A stretch of 64,000 bases of DNA, taken from contig OU015496.1 in the NCBI GenBank assembly GCA_907164885.2, forward strand, positions 169,372,242 to 169,436,241, written 5' to 3'. Positions 26,601 through 42,600 of this stretch are shown here, piece by piece. Numbering within the stretch: position 1 is the stretch's first letter; each line of letters begins with the position of its first letter. Under the pieces are notes generated by a model that worked only from the letters and a program-made list of their open reading frames with translations, searched no databases and was not told where the DNA came from. Position numbers and translations under genes: made by a program. The DNA comes from Dolomedes plantarius (lineage: Eukaryota; Arthropoda; Arachnida; Araneae; Dolomedidae).

Positions 26601-29600
26601 TTCTAAATACGTGCATTTCGCGGTGTGTTTCCCCTCACGCTGCGCTCTCTGCTAAGCATGGCTATGACTGCTGGTGTGTCGTTTGCTGTAATCAATCTCC
26701 ATGCTGAGAATCTGAATAAAAGTTTTGGAAGAACTTGTTTTACTCGTCTCATAAGCGTCTTAATTTCGTATTATTTTATATGTACGTATATATATGAGAG
26801 AGCGAGAGAGATGCTCAGATATTAACCTATTGCTCTATATCTATATTAGTGATACTGTCACACAAATATACTTATATGCATCAAACCGATAGGTAAATCC
26901 ATGATCTAACCTGGCAGGAATCTCTTCCACCGGTCTCGTAGCCGGCACACAGGAAGATATCCGGGATGCTCTCCTGACGTCCGGCCGTCTGGAACATCTG
27001 TTGGCATTTGGCGTTGCTGATGATGGGTACCTCCACCTGCTGAAGTTTGGACGGAAGGGACCCGCCTGAAAAAAGGAAAGCGAGGGGGTGAGGGAAATAT
27101 TAACAACAGCCATGCCGTGTGTAGGGAAGTGATAGTCTTTGAATTATGATCCCAGTGACTATAGATGTAATGAGCTGACCACATGTTATAGTGGTTAGCC
27201 GATCTGATCTACGCGGTGGCCTTGGGTTCAAATTCCTAGTAAAGCTTGAACGTTTCCTTGTTATCCCATAATAGCGAGCAATGCTGGATCACATTAATAG
27301 TGTTCCCATGATAATGTAACCAAGAATTTCAGCGGTATATTGTGCGAGTGTCTCACGACTAGTGCCTCCGTATTAGAAAAACAAATTAAGGATCGTGATG
27401 ACTTTGAATGTTATAGTAACGTGATAAAACTGCTGACTATAATAGCATTAATGATGACATTAATAACTGTTATAATGTTGTTAACGAGACTTTGAAATAG
27501 GGATTATGGTTCCGAATTATCTCAGCTGATAGATAGTAAGGTAGAAAAGAACAAAAGTGTACATTGAATATTTCAATCTAAATGACTATGGCTCATTAGC
27601 AGAAACAGACAAAGAAGTATTCATATTTGGCTGTTAAAGGACATACGAGTCAAGAGCTCTCACCTAGGAGATCGTAACCCTCAAATTTAATCAATTTAGT
27701 TATTTTTAATTGCAATAACTTTTATTGTAAAATTCCCCCTCACCCCATTTCAAGGTTTTTTTTAAAATTTTATTATGACTACACTGAGATAACGAACCAA
27801 TGGTTGTAACACTGATTTATGACAAAGGAAAATATGGGGACTATTATTTTAATTATTTGCTATGATGAGTTAGTTAAACATTAGGTAGGTTAAGTTAGTA
27901 AAATATATAAAATATTTTCAATATATATAATATAATTTATATTCTAAACATTGAGTTTTGAAAGTTTTCTTTATCCTACTAAAAATACATTTTCATAAAA
28001 AAGGTAATATTTACAGAAAAGCAACCCTTCGGCGGGGAACCCATTGGTTGCTATTTTTTGTGAGTAAAGGATATTACGAGTCACCAGATTAGAGAATTTG
28101 GTCACATTTTGCCTGAATATAATATGAGGGTTTGTTAAATACTTGCTTAAATTATATTCTAAAAAAATTATAAGGCTTTTTACCTGAACCCAATAAAAGT
28201 ACATTTTCTTGACTATTTGAGAAGGGCGAGTTAAAATGTAAGTTATGATAGCAGTTAGGTACAGTATTGATTATAGGAAAATGGTGGGAAAGGTATCACA
28301 TCCCCAAATTATATTAATTTCTAAAAAAAAAAATCTATACATTTTTAAGTGCTTTATGTGTCCTACAAAATATGCATTCTTATGTAAAAAAAAGCAGATA
28401 TCAAGAGTTGACTATGGAGGGATTTGCAAGGTTCTTTAATTTTAAAGATGGGTTCTTGACTTGATTTTAAAGTGGGTAGCTTGACTGGGGGGGGGCTAAT
28501 AAAAGGTTTGGAAATGATAGTCTAAAATAATTGTTCGTAACCTTTTGTTGATCAAAAACCACTTGTCAAAAAAAAAATCGTTAGGAACCATCTCCCAACC
28601 AATCCTTTTCGAGGCAAAAATGGATTTATTTTCTGAATAAACAAACAATTTGTGATAAAAAAAACCTTTATAAAAAGTTACAAATAAGTTTAATAACAAC
28701 AAATTTAGCGTAAAGGAAAACTCAATAGCGAACATAAGCCTACAAAAGCTTAAGGCCGTCTGCACACGGAGCAACTGGTTACAAACCCGTCCGACAGGTT
28801 TGTAACCAGTTGCGCCGTGTGCGTGGCTCCATTCAATTACATAGGTTGCGACTCATCACAGACTGGTTTGTGATTTGAGTCGGTTATCAGTTTCTTTTGA
28901 GTTGCTCCGTGTGCAGACGGGCTTAAAATTAAAGCGAATTTTCAGTTTTCATTTGCTTTAGCAGCTGAAAAATTGCTGTGATGCTGCGAAATGACGTGAC
29001 GCTGCGATCCGCGTCACAGGAAATATATTAGGAATTTTTAATCAGAAAAGGGATTTTTTTTTGTACTCGAGATGTCAGAAAGCGGAAGAAATATAGAATT
29101 TTTTAGATTTTGAACAAACAAACAAAAAATGGGAACTGTGCAATAGGTGGATTGTCTTTTTCTGCTCCTAATTAAAAAAAATTAGTTTCATTGTTTCAAA
29201 ACGACGGCGAAGTTAATTTATTTTTTTATGCCTCTTGACCTCGAGGACTATTTCTTGGGTTCGCTCAGACCACCAGTGGTGCGTGGGCTACCGGTTAGGA
29301 ACGACTGGTCTAGAAGAAGCATTGGTTTTCCATGGTAAAATATCCCAGTCACAAAATTCTGTCAAAATCCCCCCAACAGTAAAATAATTCAGATTGGGTT
29401 TTAACCCACTACTGCTCACCTTCGCTGAGCCTCCCCCATCCGGTCACTGTGGCATTGACCCCCACGAGGGCCTCCTCAGTCGCAGTGTCCGGCGGCAGGC
29501 AGATGGGCCGGACATGTTGCTGCAGTACCAGAGGGGAGTCCAATTTCAACAGGGCCAAGTCATGCTCGTAGGTGAAGAAATTGTACCGTGGGTGTACCAC

Positions 29601-32600
29601 CTTCTTTTCCACCCCACGTTCCTGGTGGGGCAAGGGTTCCTGGGCCGTGGAGAAGTCGTACTCACCCACTCGGATGCGAATGTGGGACTTGAGAAGGCTA
29701 GAAGGGGAGAAATTAAAGACATGATTTCGCAAACAGCTTACTTTACAGGCAGTTAGTTATATATTTTATTCACGGTTATCATATGCTTTATTTTAGATAG
29801 TAATTAAAGTGAGGTTTGGAAAAATAACGTTTACTCTGGCAAAGTGAACTTCATGTACTTTACCAAACCTTACTTCCTTTTAATAGCATAAATTAAATGT
29901 ATAAACAAATTGGATTTATTCATTTATTTACTTCGAAATTAAAATATTAGTATGATGTGATTGTAAAATATATAGTAAAAATGTAAGTTCTATTATAGTT
30001 TTATGCATTTATATCTTACTTCATGCAACTTTTATTATAAAATGAAACTACTTTTTGAGATACATTATTTTGCACTTTGATTTGCAAGAAAATTTTTCAA
30101 AGTTTAAGTATAAATCCCTGTTATACTGTTAATTTTAAAATGTTACCTTAATAACTTTACAAAATCATTTATTTATTTTAATTATTCTTACAGTGAATAG
30201 CACATTTTATTCGCAGTTAAAAATCGGGGATTAACAAATGCGTATTTTTAAATTCCATCATTTTCTGGACTTAAAAACAGATCTTTAAATGCTGCAGTGC
30301 GTGTTTTTCAAAAGATTTTTTTCAAAAACAGCTGTAGTTTTGTAATATGTATGAATAAATAAATTCCCAATAAAAAAATTAAAGACTAAAAATTTTATCT
30401 TTAAAAAATCACGTTCCTTAACTCCCTATATAGACATCAACACCAGAATTAAAAGTGTGCTTTTGATAACCTGTGATTAGAAAAACACTAAAAATTAAAA
30501 CTCTCTAAAGTTTAATATACGGAACTCCGAACTGATGAGCCACTTCAAACAGAAACGTTTGGCGTGTCGTATACTCGCCGTCTATGTAATAGGATAACCA
30601 GTATAAGACACTCTTTCAATAATTTAACTTAAAAGATATTTTCGATACAAAAATCCCAACTGGCACTTTAAATAGATGGCGATACATGGGCTACTCCAGC
30701 TGTCCATACAAATCATCTTTAGACAGTACTGTAATAGACAACTTGGAGAACCTTTGTTTATTATAATTTAAAGAACTTGTACTCTCAAACGCGGAAGGCA
30801 CACTTTTGAATGTAATACTAAATATACTGAGGGATTTCTTTTACGGAACTTTGTCTATACACCACCTTTATTATACCGTATAAAGAATATTGCGAGAGTT
30901 TGGTTTTGAGTCTTACTGTCAACTTTTGATCCACGAGGGCTGATTAGACCGAGACCTACTGCTTAAAGCAGATTCCGAAAGGCTACAAAGGTCCATGCCT
31001 AGGATGGGACTCGCACCTACAAACTCTGGTCTCGAAAGCCAGAGTCCTAGCCATTCGGCCATCGTCCAGCAGGATACTGCGAGAGAAATTTCTATACACA
31101 TAAAAATACGAAAGATGCAAGTTACTTTCATTAAATGTATCTACCACATGACCTTATCTTTTCACCTTCCAGACGCGCTTTATTATTCATATTTTTCTGT
31201 AGAAAATCGAATACGAAGTTAGTCTTGTGTAGGTTTATCGTAAAGAGGGCATTTATGCAATGATAAAAAGATTCAAAATAAGTGGGGTGAAAGGAAATGA
31301 TTTTATTGCCTTGCAATTTGTGGGGAATTATTCCATTTAGTAATAAAGAAAATAATTTATAAAATAAAATTTCCTAGATGCAGTGTTTCGAATGGTGGGC
31401 ATTTATTACAGGTAATAGCAACCTAGAAGCAAAGTTGAGGAAAAATGACTCCCTTTATTCCAATACATAAAATTCTTTCCATAGGGAATTAACGTTTCCC
31501 GCCGATCAGATTCCTTAAAAAATCAATACGACGTGATAACAGCGTGGCATGCCGAAATTAGCAAAATAAGTCGAACGCGATTTTAGACATCTCCCTCGGC
31601 AGGAGGGTTAATTTTGTTAACCCGCCGAATTTCCATATTTGAAGTATACATTTCTCTGCAAATATATGATAAACCACACTTTTCGTATCACCTTGGGAAA
31701 TCACTCACTCTCAACTGGCGTATACTCACTCATCTACGCAGTGTCCAGCTGTCGCAACCCAGTTCGCGCTTAGTATGGCTCCACCGCATCGGTGAGTGCT
31801 GGCGAAACCAAAGAAGGATGATCTTCTCACAGACACCTACCCAAATAAATGAAAGAGGTATACTTACAGTCTCTAAAATTATTGAGTTAGTAGCGTATAT
31901 AATTTGATCAGATGTTAGGTGATCGATAATGATAAAATTATCACAAAAACAAGGACATTGTAAATAATTAGTACTCTTATAACTATAGTAGGTTTTTAAC
32001 AATAGTACATTATACGTATATACTAGTCGTTTGCCCGGGAATTTGGGAAATCTCGATTTATCTCCACCATTTTGGACATTTTATTTTTCACCACATTCCC
32101 CCCCCCCCCTCCATGCCGATGGGGCTGAACTTTCCCTTAAACGGCATCGGGAGTGTCACAATCATCTCAGCGACCCAGAAATCTATGGATTTGACACCAA
32201 TATCAGTCGTTTTCGATTATTTTTTCATGTCACCTCCTCCCCCCACCCCTTGGGGTGCTACAGTTGTCTTCCAACCCCCCCCCCTCCAGTATTTTTTCTC
32301 AGATTGTAAGTCATCTGTGCACCAAGTTTGGTTGAAATTGCTCCAGGCGTTATAGAGTTATGCTGGAACATACATACATACCTTTTACAATAGATATAGA
32401 TATTTGAAATTAATTACAGTTAATGGAGTTTAACCCATTAGACGTGAAAGAATGAATCCAAGTTTTATTCAGGTTCATTTCTCATGTCACATCTTTTCCG
32501 AAATTAAAAATTTGCTTTAATTGAATTTTCTAAAATACCGCTTTTATTCAATTTCTTACTGATGGCTATTGATGACGATACACGGACTTTTTTCAAGTGC

Positions 32601-33656
32601 TGACACGTTAGGCTTAATGATCTTTAATCCCTTTTAATTAAAAAAAATTAAACAGTACAAACAAATTAAAATCCAAAACTTGAAGGTGACCAGAAATAAA
32701 TTTAATCATCATATCTATTTCAACCGTTCCAACATTGCCATTTAACGATGAATTGCATCTTTAATTAAGACCCCTATAATGAAACACTTAAGAGGTAGAC
32801 ATTCTGCTATAGCGTTTCACTGGGAAAGCTCAAGGGATTCTGAAAACAATGGAAGATGATTTAAAACGGCTTGAGCTATGCGGCTTATGGGAATCGCTAC
32901 TGTGACTTTTTCACAGAGCAGAGATGTCTAATACAGTGAAGTGAGTAAGAGCTACTATGAAGTAGTTGTACAGTCAATGTAGTATTTTCTGTTGTGGAAT
33001 TAATAAGTGAAATGTCGGATCTGAATGATTTGCGGAAAAGTATGATAATTGTCGAGATGCTTGCATGTGCTTCTATGACTAACACGACAGAAATCATCGG
33101 TGTATCAAGGGACATGGTATCACAGATGACACGGTACAGAAATTAGCGAGGTGTTGCCTCTTAACACAAAAGAAGTAGACTCACATGAAAATGTCAGTGA
33201 TGGAAAGGTGAGACTGGTATAGATTGTATGACGAAAACGTCAGACTATAGTTCATCAATTAACAGCTGAGGGGAATACAAGTCGTCATGATTCTGTTTCA
33301 TAAATAACAGTACGTCGGCAGCTACATAAAGCTAGTATTTATGGTCGTACTGTAATCAAAAAACAACTCATTACTGGCATTAATGCAAGAATACATGTCA
33401 GATGGTACCCGAACATAACTGTAAATCAAGTGATTTACAAAGTGTCATCTGTGCAGGTGAATCGATTTCCTCCCTTGTTTCCCAATACTCGTAGAGTATA
33501 CATTTGGTCAACAGCTTCCAAAGTATGCCGTTCCGACTACTTGATACCCAATTTTAAGCAAGGCGGTTGCTTTCATATGCTGGGGTGGGCTATCTCGCAT
33601 TCCTTAGGACCTTATTTGTTCTTCAATGCCCCCCCCCCTTCTCTCTTTATGTATAT

Positions 33657-33688
<32 letters not shown>

Positions 33689-36600
33689 GAGACATTGAAT
33701 ATTTACTAAACCATTCTGGTGAACCACATGTATCCTATAGTGCCCGCCTTGTTTCTTAATGACTATACGTCTTTCCAAGACGATAACTCACCTGTACATC
33801 GTACAAGACATGTATACATGTGGTTTGATGAGCATGAGCGTATACGACTGCATATATCCTGGCCAACGCAATCGTCTGACCTTAACGTAATTGAACATAT
33901 GTGGGAGCATTTGGAGAGAAGGGCTTGATCATGCGCTCCCCCACCCCTTGAACATAATTGCAATAGTATGAACGCCAAGTTGCTGGATGAATGGTACCAA
34001 ATTTCAATATCCTATTTACAGGACTTTTATCACTTTATCCCACTTTGAATTCATGCAGTTCTGCAGAAACGGCCAGTGTTCCCACTATTTTGAGAACCCC
34101 TGTCCATGTATTAATATCAGTTACTGTCAGATATTTGTCAAGTTTCTTACTATTGCTGCAGTTTTAATAGCTTGGATTTCTAAATTATTGTTAATCATTA
34201 ATTTTTATACAAGCACTTATGTCAATTTATCCTTCATGGTAAAAACTATTTTAAGTTTCAATTATCCGTGCTGATTGAGGCATTATGTGCAAAAAAAACT
34301 TGAAAACGGGAATAATCCAAAAATTACCCTGTATTCATCAAAAAGGGAACTATTCAGGAATTTTAAATTTCTTCTAGCGATTTAAATAGGGTTTAGTTAA
34401 AATAAAACTCATTTTTCCTGCTGAAAAAACTACATTTACAAAGCGTGTTTACATTCTTCCTAATAATGTGCATTTTAAATCTATACTTTTATGGGTAAAT
34501 AATCAGCTCACGTATGTGTTGTTTTTTTTCCAAATATATACGCGAAAGTTATCTTTGCTTCCCATCTATAACAGCAATTTGAAGGTGAAAATACTTTTAC
34601 GGGTAAGTTACAAAATGGACTGCCAATAATTTCGTAAAAACGTGTTGAGGGAGTCGGTAAACTCGTTTGAATTTCATATAAATGTATAAAAAAATATTAA
34701 GCATTATCAACATTTTAATATCAAGTGCCGATTTCCTTTCAATGCATCTTTTCTAATAAACAAACAAGTATAACAAGTAATAAACGCGTTCAATAATTTT
34801 TACTTTTTATTTTGTTTGCTCAACCAATTTTTTTTTTTCAATATCCCGTTATTCTCATTTAAAAGTCTAACTTTACGTGCAATTCTTTCAAGGGCTCCAT
34901 TTATTGGTTACTTTTCATCTGTAATTTTCCCATTAAACTCTCCCATTTAACTTTCATTGCATTTAACTCGTGCATTGCATGCGATCATGATACACAGTCC
35001 TGTTTTCAACCTGCCATTTCTGTATCTTTATCAGTGATAATTTTACCTCGTAGTATGTCTACGAATGCCGCATGGGTTTCCATTCGCATGCTAATTAAAG
35101 CATATCTTTATCTCATAAGTTCTTCGATATTTCGGCTAGAACAAAATCTACTGGATAATAGTACACTGACACGATACTATTCGACGGGAACATTGGCTTA
35201 ATTTCTGATACATAGCTTCATGAGGATACTTTTACAAATAAGAACGCACCCTTATGATGTATGCAATTGTTTGATGCACAAAATAGTACTAGAAAGCATA
35301 TATCAGATATTCTCATAATAGGAATTATGCATATCAATCAATGCTGTTATAATGTTGCAGCGATAAGCTACAAAACATACAATCTGGGAATAATACATTA
35401 ATTTTTATTGCTGTCTGTTTAATGCAAAAATACCTTAATATAATTAAATTAATTTTACGCTGATGTAATGACCATAGGTTAGTTAAATAAACATGTACCT
35501 TCATAAATTAAAACAATATATCCATCTTTCACTCGCTGAATAATTTTCCCCTCAACTCCCATATTCCTGATATCCTCCAATTATGCACAAATGTTTTATC
35601 TTTATAGATCAAATATTTTCCAGGAGTTACACTAAACATATTTAATTGCATTGTAACAACACATTAGAAATTTATTTTTTTTTCAATAAATAGTTTTGGA
35701 GCAAACTAGGAATAAAAAAATTAAATTACTTCCAGGACACAAAATTCTTCATCTTTTCAAAAACAAATTTATTGCATTAAAACATTTTGTGTTCTTTTCT
35801 GCTTAAAATGACGTTTAAATCATGTTTCTATCTTAATTAGAACATGAGATATCAATTTATTTTTATTTTTTTTTGCAACATTCTAATAGCATCCAATTTT
35901 TGATTAAACCTGTAAATGCGTTTTACTGCATGATGGGCTTTTCAGCCTTTTCTCGTCTTTAATTTGTCATAAGTCAAGAACCGTTAACGATAAATTGTTC
36001 AAACATGGAACATGTCTTTTTCAATTTTATTTTAATTTTGATTCGAAAAATTTGAAAAAATATATTTACTTTTGAAAATATGATTTTTTAAAAATAAGTA
36101 CATCAAAATAAGTACGTTTTGAAATTTTTAAATCTAAATATTTTTAGTTTTTTTTAATTGATATTTTAAAAATTCTGAATCAAAATTAATACTTATATAT
36201 TACTGTTTAATTAAATGAAAAAAAAATTGAAATTCGACAAATGATATTTCGAGTTATAACGATTTTAAATTACCCCACTTTTTTAAAAAATTTTAAATTC
36301 AAAAACTTTAACTTTATGAGAAGTTTTATATGATATGATTTTGTTTAGAAATTATATGGTTAAACATCCCAAAAAAATTCAAAATTTGAACTCTATAAAT
36401 AAAAAAAAATTTAAATGTGTCCCGGACCCCCTCCTCCCCTTAAAGCTTTTTGTCTTCCATATAAAAAGCAAAAATTAAATCAGTTTTAAATTTATTTTCA
36501 TCGATGTGAGGAGTCTTATTCAGATATTTTCAGGAATCCCTTATAATTCATATAATATTGGGCAATGAGGATGAACAACCAAAAAAAAAAAAAAAAGTTT

Positions 36601-39600
36601 CAGAAAACTGGGAAACAGGAAAATTCAGTGAATTATCTCAAAAATTAAAACCAGCTATGCATACCTGCCATGGCCATTCTCCAAAGGAAGAATGGGTCCC
36701 ACCAACGACTTTTCCTTTGGGTTTCGGCGTACTTATTCCACATTCTAGAAATAAAACAAAACAATCAAAAATCGGTCTAAAAGTTTACATCACATAACAA
36801 TTTCCTTGTAAATGATCCCTCTAAACCCCTCTCCGAAACTATGGTGTCACTTGTCCTTAGCTAAAGGAGGTGGTCTGTCTGCAAGGAAAGTTCTTTCAGA
36901 AGTTGCATAAGAGAATCAATTACTTTACGTAACCTTAAAACACAGTAGTCACGAAATAAAAAATATCGATGATCAAAAAGTTTTCAGAGAAGGATAAATT
37001 TTTAAAGCTATATAATGCAAGGTCTCATTAAAATGTGTTTTTAAATCTGAGCGCTTTTACCAGTAGCTCACCCGGGGGGGGGGGGGCAAGGGGCTCTGGC
37101 CCTTGCCCCCCCCTAGGTGGTCCTAAGGCCCCGCTCCCCAAAGAAATAGAAATTGCATTATGAATATTGATTTTGCATTATAAATATTTTTATCCGTTCA
37201 TTTTGCCCCCCCCCCCATGCATTATAAATATTTTATCCGTTCATCTCGCCCCCCCCCCCCAAGAAAAAATCCTGGGTGCGCCACTGACTCTTACCGATTT
37301 TAGGTATTCGAAAATACATAGTCTCAGTTATCCGATCAAGCCCTGCAGTGTTTACTGATTTATTGCACTGAATGCCCGTATGAACGGAGACTATTTTCTT
37401 TTTAATAGCAAAATGAGACACCGATAGAATATAAAACAGTAATCGAGAACTAACGGGTCAAATATTAAACGTGACTATAAGCAATATTAGAGTTTTAAGA
37501 GTAAGGTCCTGTTCACATACGCGTCCCGTAGCGTAAGCGTGTCGCTGAGACGGAAATACACCAGCATAGGCGTTAAAAATTTCGATTTGTTGATTCGAAT
37601 GTTGATTTTCGTTACATTCGATATCACGCACGAAGTTCCTGGCAGAAGCCGACGATATCAACAGTTTTAACCAATCGGCACTTTAAGGGGACCATGTATC
37701 TTTATTTGAGCCAATCTTTTTTATTGCAATATTGATTGTGTTATTGTAAAACAACAGATATTTCTGTAGGATAAAGTACCATAATAGTTATTTTCAAGTA
37801 AAAAATCCTTTATGAAGCGTCTACGAAATAAGTAATAAAATTAAGTGTAGTAATAAACTTTCAATATGTTTTTCTAAAAACAGATTTTTCAAGGTTTTTA
37901 GATTTTTTTTAAATGCTCCATACGACTTAATTTTTGTTCAAAATTCATGAAATTTGTATGGAATAATTCTTATAGTGTTTACAAAGAAACTGGGTATGCA
38001 TTTAACGATTCGACGGCATTAAGGTAATTAAATTTGATTTTTAACTTCTTAAGACAAAATTTTGATGAAAATCGGGCTGGAATTCAGAAAAAAAATTTCT
38101 CAAAAATTAACTATTCAACGGATTAAATAACTGATACCCAGATTTCTTTGTAATACAGTTATTAAAATTCAAAATTGAGGAAATACCTAAAAAATTAAGT
38201 CGCAAGGAGCATTTTAAAATTGTGTTTATAAATTTTTAATTTTTTTAATCTTAAAATTATAATAAGACTGGGAAAATCTTTTAAGGTATTCATTAATACT
38301 TGTGGTGAAATTTATATATGTACAAAATTTCATATCTCATGATAAAAAGTAAAAAATAAATTTTAACTTCAACCGTTCCCTTAAAGGGCTATGAATGAAC
38401 GTGAATCCTGCTTTATAATTCATAGATTTTATAGGGAAAATGCTCAGCGGATTCATGGGACATAATCTTAAGTAGCATACATATATGGATATGTGTGACA
38501 TTTTATTTTGGTCTATCACAATTTTTGAGAGATTTGTTGCAAGGGAGGGCCGAGTCTAAATGTCAGATTAAAAATTATTGTACTTGTAAAATAAGTATGT
38601 ATGAACAGTCTTAATAATTCGTGGGTACGAAGCTTTACATAAAAATTCTTTATTAACAAATTCGGATCATATCTAAATTTTGTTTAAAAATAAAATCAAC
38701 GTCTAACGTCATTAATCTGAGATCATCTATGAAAAAAACATGCAATATGCTTAATAGAAACGTGTGTTAACCGTGTAAAACAGCAAATAAAAAACGAAAG
38801 CATTCAGTGCAAAAAACCTTTCATAGCGACAAAATTTTCATTGCTTAATCCGACATTCCTTGGACTCGTTCCGTGTTTTGACAAGTTTTTGACAACCGGT
38901 AATTTCTGGCGGTGACTCTACAGAATGACCAATCTCCTGAGACATTGTGTGGAACTAGGGTTGCCAGAATATCTCTTTTAAAGAGAACATATCCTCTTTT
39001 TTGGTCCCGATCTTTTTGTTAACTCCTTTCTATTATGATCTTTTTTTGCACTCTTTTTTCCCCCCAGTTGCTTTTAGTCCAGTCTCTTTTTAAATCCCAA
39101 AATTCGTATTATTTTTTACAAAACCGGGATGTAATGGAAATGTAGAAAGAATTTTCGACGATTGGGGCACAATGGACAAAGGAAATCCGTCTCAGCATAG
39201 AAAGATTTAAATCAATATTATCAATAACACATTATAAAAATATAACATGCAAGCAATTTTGCATAATAAATATTTATTACGAATTCCTATTAGCAGTAAT
39301 TAGCTCAAAAAAATGAGTCTTAGTGAAAAGTGACTAAGAAAACCCTATTGTTGCGGAAGGCGGCATTACCCTTGAATTCCGCGCAAGTACGCACGGAAGA
39401 CGTGAAGTGAAGAAGAGTACATGCAACTAATGTTCTTTAGTTTAGCTTTTTGTAATGTTCGCACGTGTGTCAAATAGCCTGTCATTTTTTCGTGTTTGTT
39501 CGTTAAAACTAAAGTGTAAATTCATGTTTTTAGTAATAGATGTCGTTAATTAGCCAAAGGTCGTCGTGTTTCTTTGATTCATGTGTCTCAACTTTTAATG

Positions 39601-42600
39601 CGGAACCCCGGACAATCAAGATTTTCAGGTAAGATAAGTTTTCTTACCTAACTTTTAATGAACTAGATATTTTGAAGTTTAAATATTGCTCGGGACACAA
39701 TTTTTAAAAAATAATATACAATTATTAATATTAGATATTAGCATTAGGAATTTTTAGTTACTGTTTAGTTTATTAATTGCAAATATTATATTTTATTTGA
39801 AAAACAAATATCAAACTAAAAACATTCTCTTTCACAAAATGTATTTTTATTTATATAATAAATATAAATTGTTAATGAGTGTGAATAGATATATTCACAT
39901 ATTTCCATACACCTTCCTCTTTCTGTTCTTTTTTTCTGTGAATAGATCTCTATACTTTCAACTTCTGGCAACCCAATATGGAACTCTATTAGGGCTCTAT
40001 TATGGAACACTATTCCTTGTTTCCGTTAAGTCTTAAAGCTAAAATTGATTTCACTCTTTTGTAACATTTAAAGAATATGGAGAAACAGATAAGTAAATAT
40101 TTTGAACTGAATAGTAAAAATATTCAAAATTCTCTTCATATTTAGGCTGAGGTTTTCATCAAATTTGTGCTTAGGGGTCCACAAACTCCCACCTGCCACC
40201 AGTAAAAGAATGAAATATGCACTTGAATGCAAATATGAACAGGTATTGCATCTAAGCGCATACTAATTGATTTACACAAACGATCTTAAACTGGCCTATG
40301 ACATAGTCATCGTATCACGTGGCCAACGTTAAACATGAGCGAACATTTATGTTTAAATGAATCTAAACATTGCGTTGAGTTATGGTTTTGGTAAAAACTC
40401 TTCTGACGCTTACACCCATTTGTGAAAAAGATTTCAAAATGCAGCACAAACAAAAAGTTGGGCAGGAAAACAGCTGTTCTATGCTGACCAACTGAGTGCC
40501 CCCGATAATATCGCTCCTGAGCCACTTACCTGTATAGTCATCCTCAACGGAGGCCTCAGAGGGGGCAGGGGTGTGTTCTACAAGCGGCTGGCTCACCGCA
40601 GACTGACCCATCAGGGACGACGCGATCGGTCTGTCGGTCGGACCACTCGCTGTGACCACTGTCGGACGGAAGGTACCAATCGTCAGAGGTGGTGACGTCA
40701 TCACAGAGGGCGAGGGCGTCGGGGCTGAGGTAGTGTGACTGGTGGGCGGTTTAACCTTGTTGGGAGGCGGAGGGTCACCTCCGGATGCTCCAGGCACCAG
40801 GTTGTCTTCCTCGGCCGGTAAGCGACAGCACGATCCCACAAGGAATCGGTCGACGCACGGTCCCAGTTGGACTCCGTTCTGTTTGATGCACTGCCAGACG
40901 AACATGCAGGTGCCGGTGTCGCCCATGGCGTTGGAGCACGCCTGGGGACGGATTTTGATGGTAGAGGCTGAAAAAGATCAGATTTCATCATCAGTAATGT
41001 AAAGAACAAATATCCTCCATTGATCCAAAAAATAAGTTTCTCTCTTTTACAGTCCGTTTTAAAAATCTCTCCTAATAGTGAGCTTAAGCGAAAATTGCAT
41101 CCTAATAACTCTTAAGCGCATAATTTCTTCCATAAAGTATATAAATCGTAAACTTCCTCCAAAAAAGGATCTTTGACAGCAATTTTCCACCCAGTGATTT
41201 AAACTTTTTTTTTTCATTGTTTCATTTGAAATCTCATGCACCACAAGGTATAACATGAGGCTTACAGAAGTAAGTGAAAAACACAAAACAAGAAAAATAT
41301 TAAAGTTTAAATTACAAACAAAATTTCGCAAGACAGCAAGACTTCCAACATTCTTAACGACATCAGAAAGAACAGGAGGCCAACAAATGGACAGACGTCT
41401 CATTTCGGCCTTTAAGATAGCTCGGGCACTCGCATGTAATTTGCAGTGAAAAAGTGAATGTTCAACATTTTCATCAGCATCATCGCAAGCACAAAGTACA
41501 CTGGTCGTCAAATTAAAACGAAGCAAATAGCTCTTAAAATTTCCATGGCCAGTTAAAACTTGAGTTAAGTTAAAGTCAGTCGAAAAGTGCTTACACTTTA
41601 ACCGCTGAAAAATAGTTGGAAAAAATCTTTTTGTCCACAATGCCTCAGACGGACTGGAATACTGAATTTCTTGCTTCAAGACAGATTTTCCCTAGCGACA
41701 CGCTTCCAATGAGACGCCGGGACAGACATCACTAAATCTATTTCATGAAAAGTCACTTCTTTCGCCAACTGGTCCGCTCTTTCATTGTACTAGTGCCAAG
41801 TCTACTAGTGATCTAAACTTAAAACACTAATATATATATGTATGTGCAGACAAATTTCTACCTGCTAAAAATCTAAATAGTGGTACCAAACAGTAATTAA
41901 AAGCTAGAAGGTTTCCCTCCATAACTAAAAATTCTACAAGTTTCAGCCTAATGGAATTTAAATTGCAAGGGTTTATTCCATAAAGGATTTTAACGTCCTG
42001 GTATAACCCCAGCAATGGATTCAAACGTTGAGGTTTCAAGACAATCAGTGATCCAAAGTAAAAGGTACTTTCAAATTATCGCAAGGTTATTAACCAGCAT
42101 TCATTCAAACAGTAGGTGTTCCCAGAGGACGATTTAACCTAATGCGCACGCGTTTTTTTTATTTCGTAAAAGTTAAACCTTTAAAATCGCAAATGAATAA
42201 ATCACCTTAATTCCTCAGAATATACCTATTATTCCACATCAAATGTAGAGTAATGTGCATTTAGAATTATTGCATTTACTGGCTGAAATAATAACTAAAC
42301 TAAAGAAATTATCTATTTGTAAAAATTTTGAAAGCAAGGAATTCCTTTCCTTTACTAGTGTATTTGAGTTTTAATTAAATATGAATTTCCTTCACTGACC
42401 TGATAACACACATTGTAACCCACAATTGTGGGTTACAATGGAAATTCATTTATATCTCTCGGGAAGGAAAAATAATTTATACAATCTTCAGTTTTACTTT
42501 TTATAATGTTAAAATGTTCTTAGTTTTTACCTTTCTCTGGCAAATAACAGTATTGTCTAAAAACGGCATTTTATACTTAAAAAACGTACTGCTTTAATCT

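Noticed and set aside
26841..27184. 90- and 92-codon minus frames
   Set aside because: Other-frame shadows of protease exon 6.
27181..27250. tRNA gene
   Set aside because: A- and B-box-like motifs are present but the cloverleaf stems do not form; it continues into a SINE-like body.
30995..31222. 75-codon plus frame and its minus counterpart
   Set aside because: They run through SINE family S2.
40701..41009. 102-codon minus frame over protease exon 2
   Set aside because: Shadow of the knot/stem exon in another frame.
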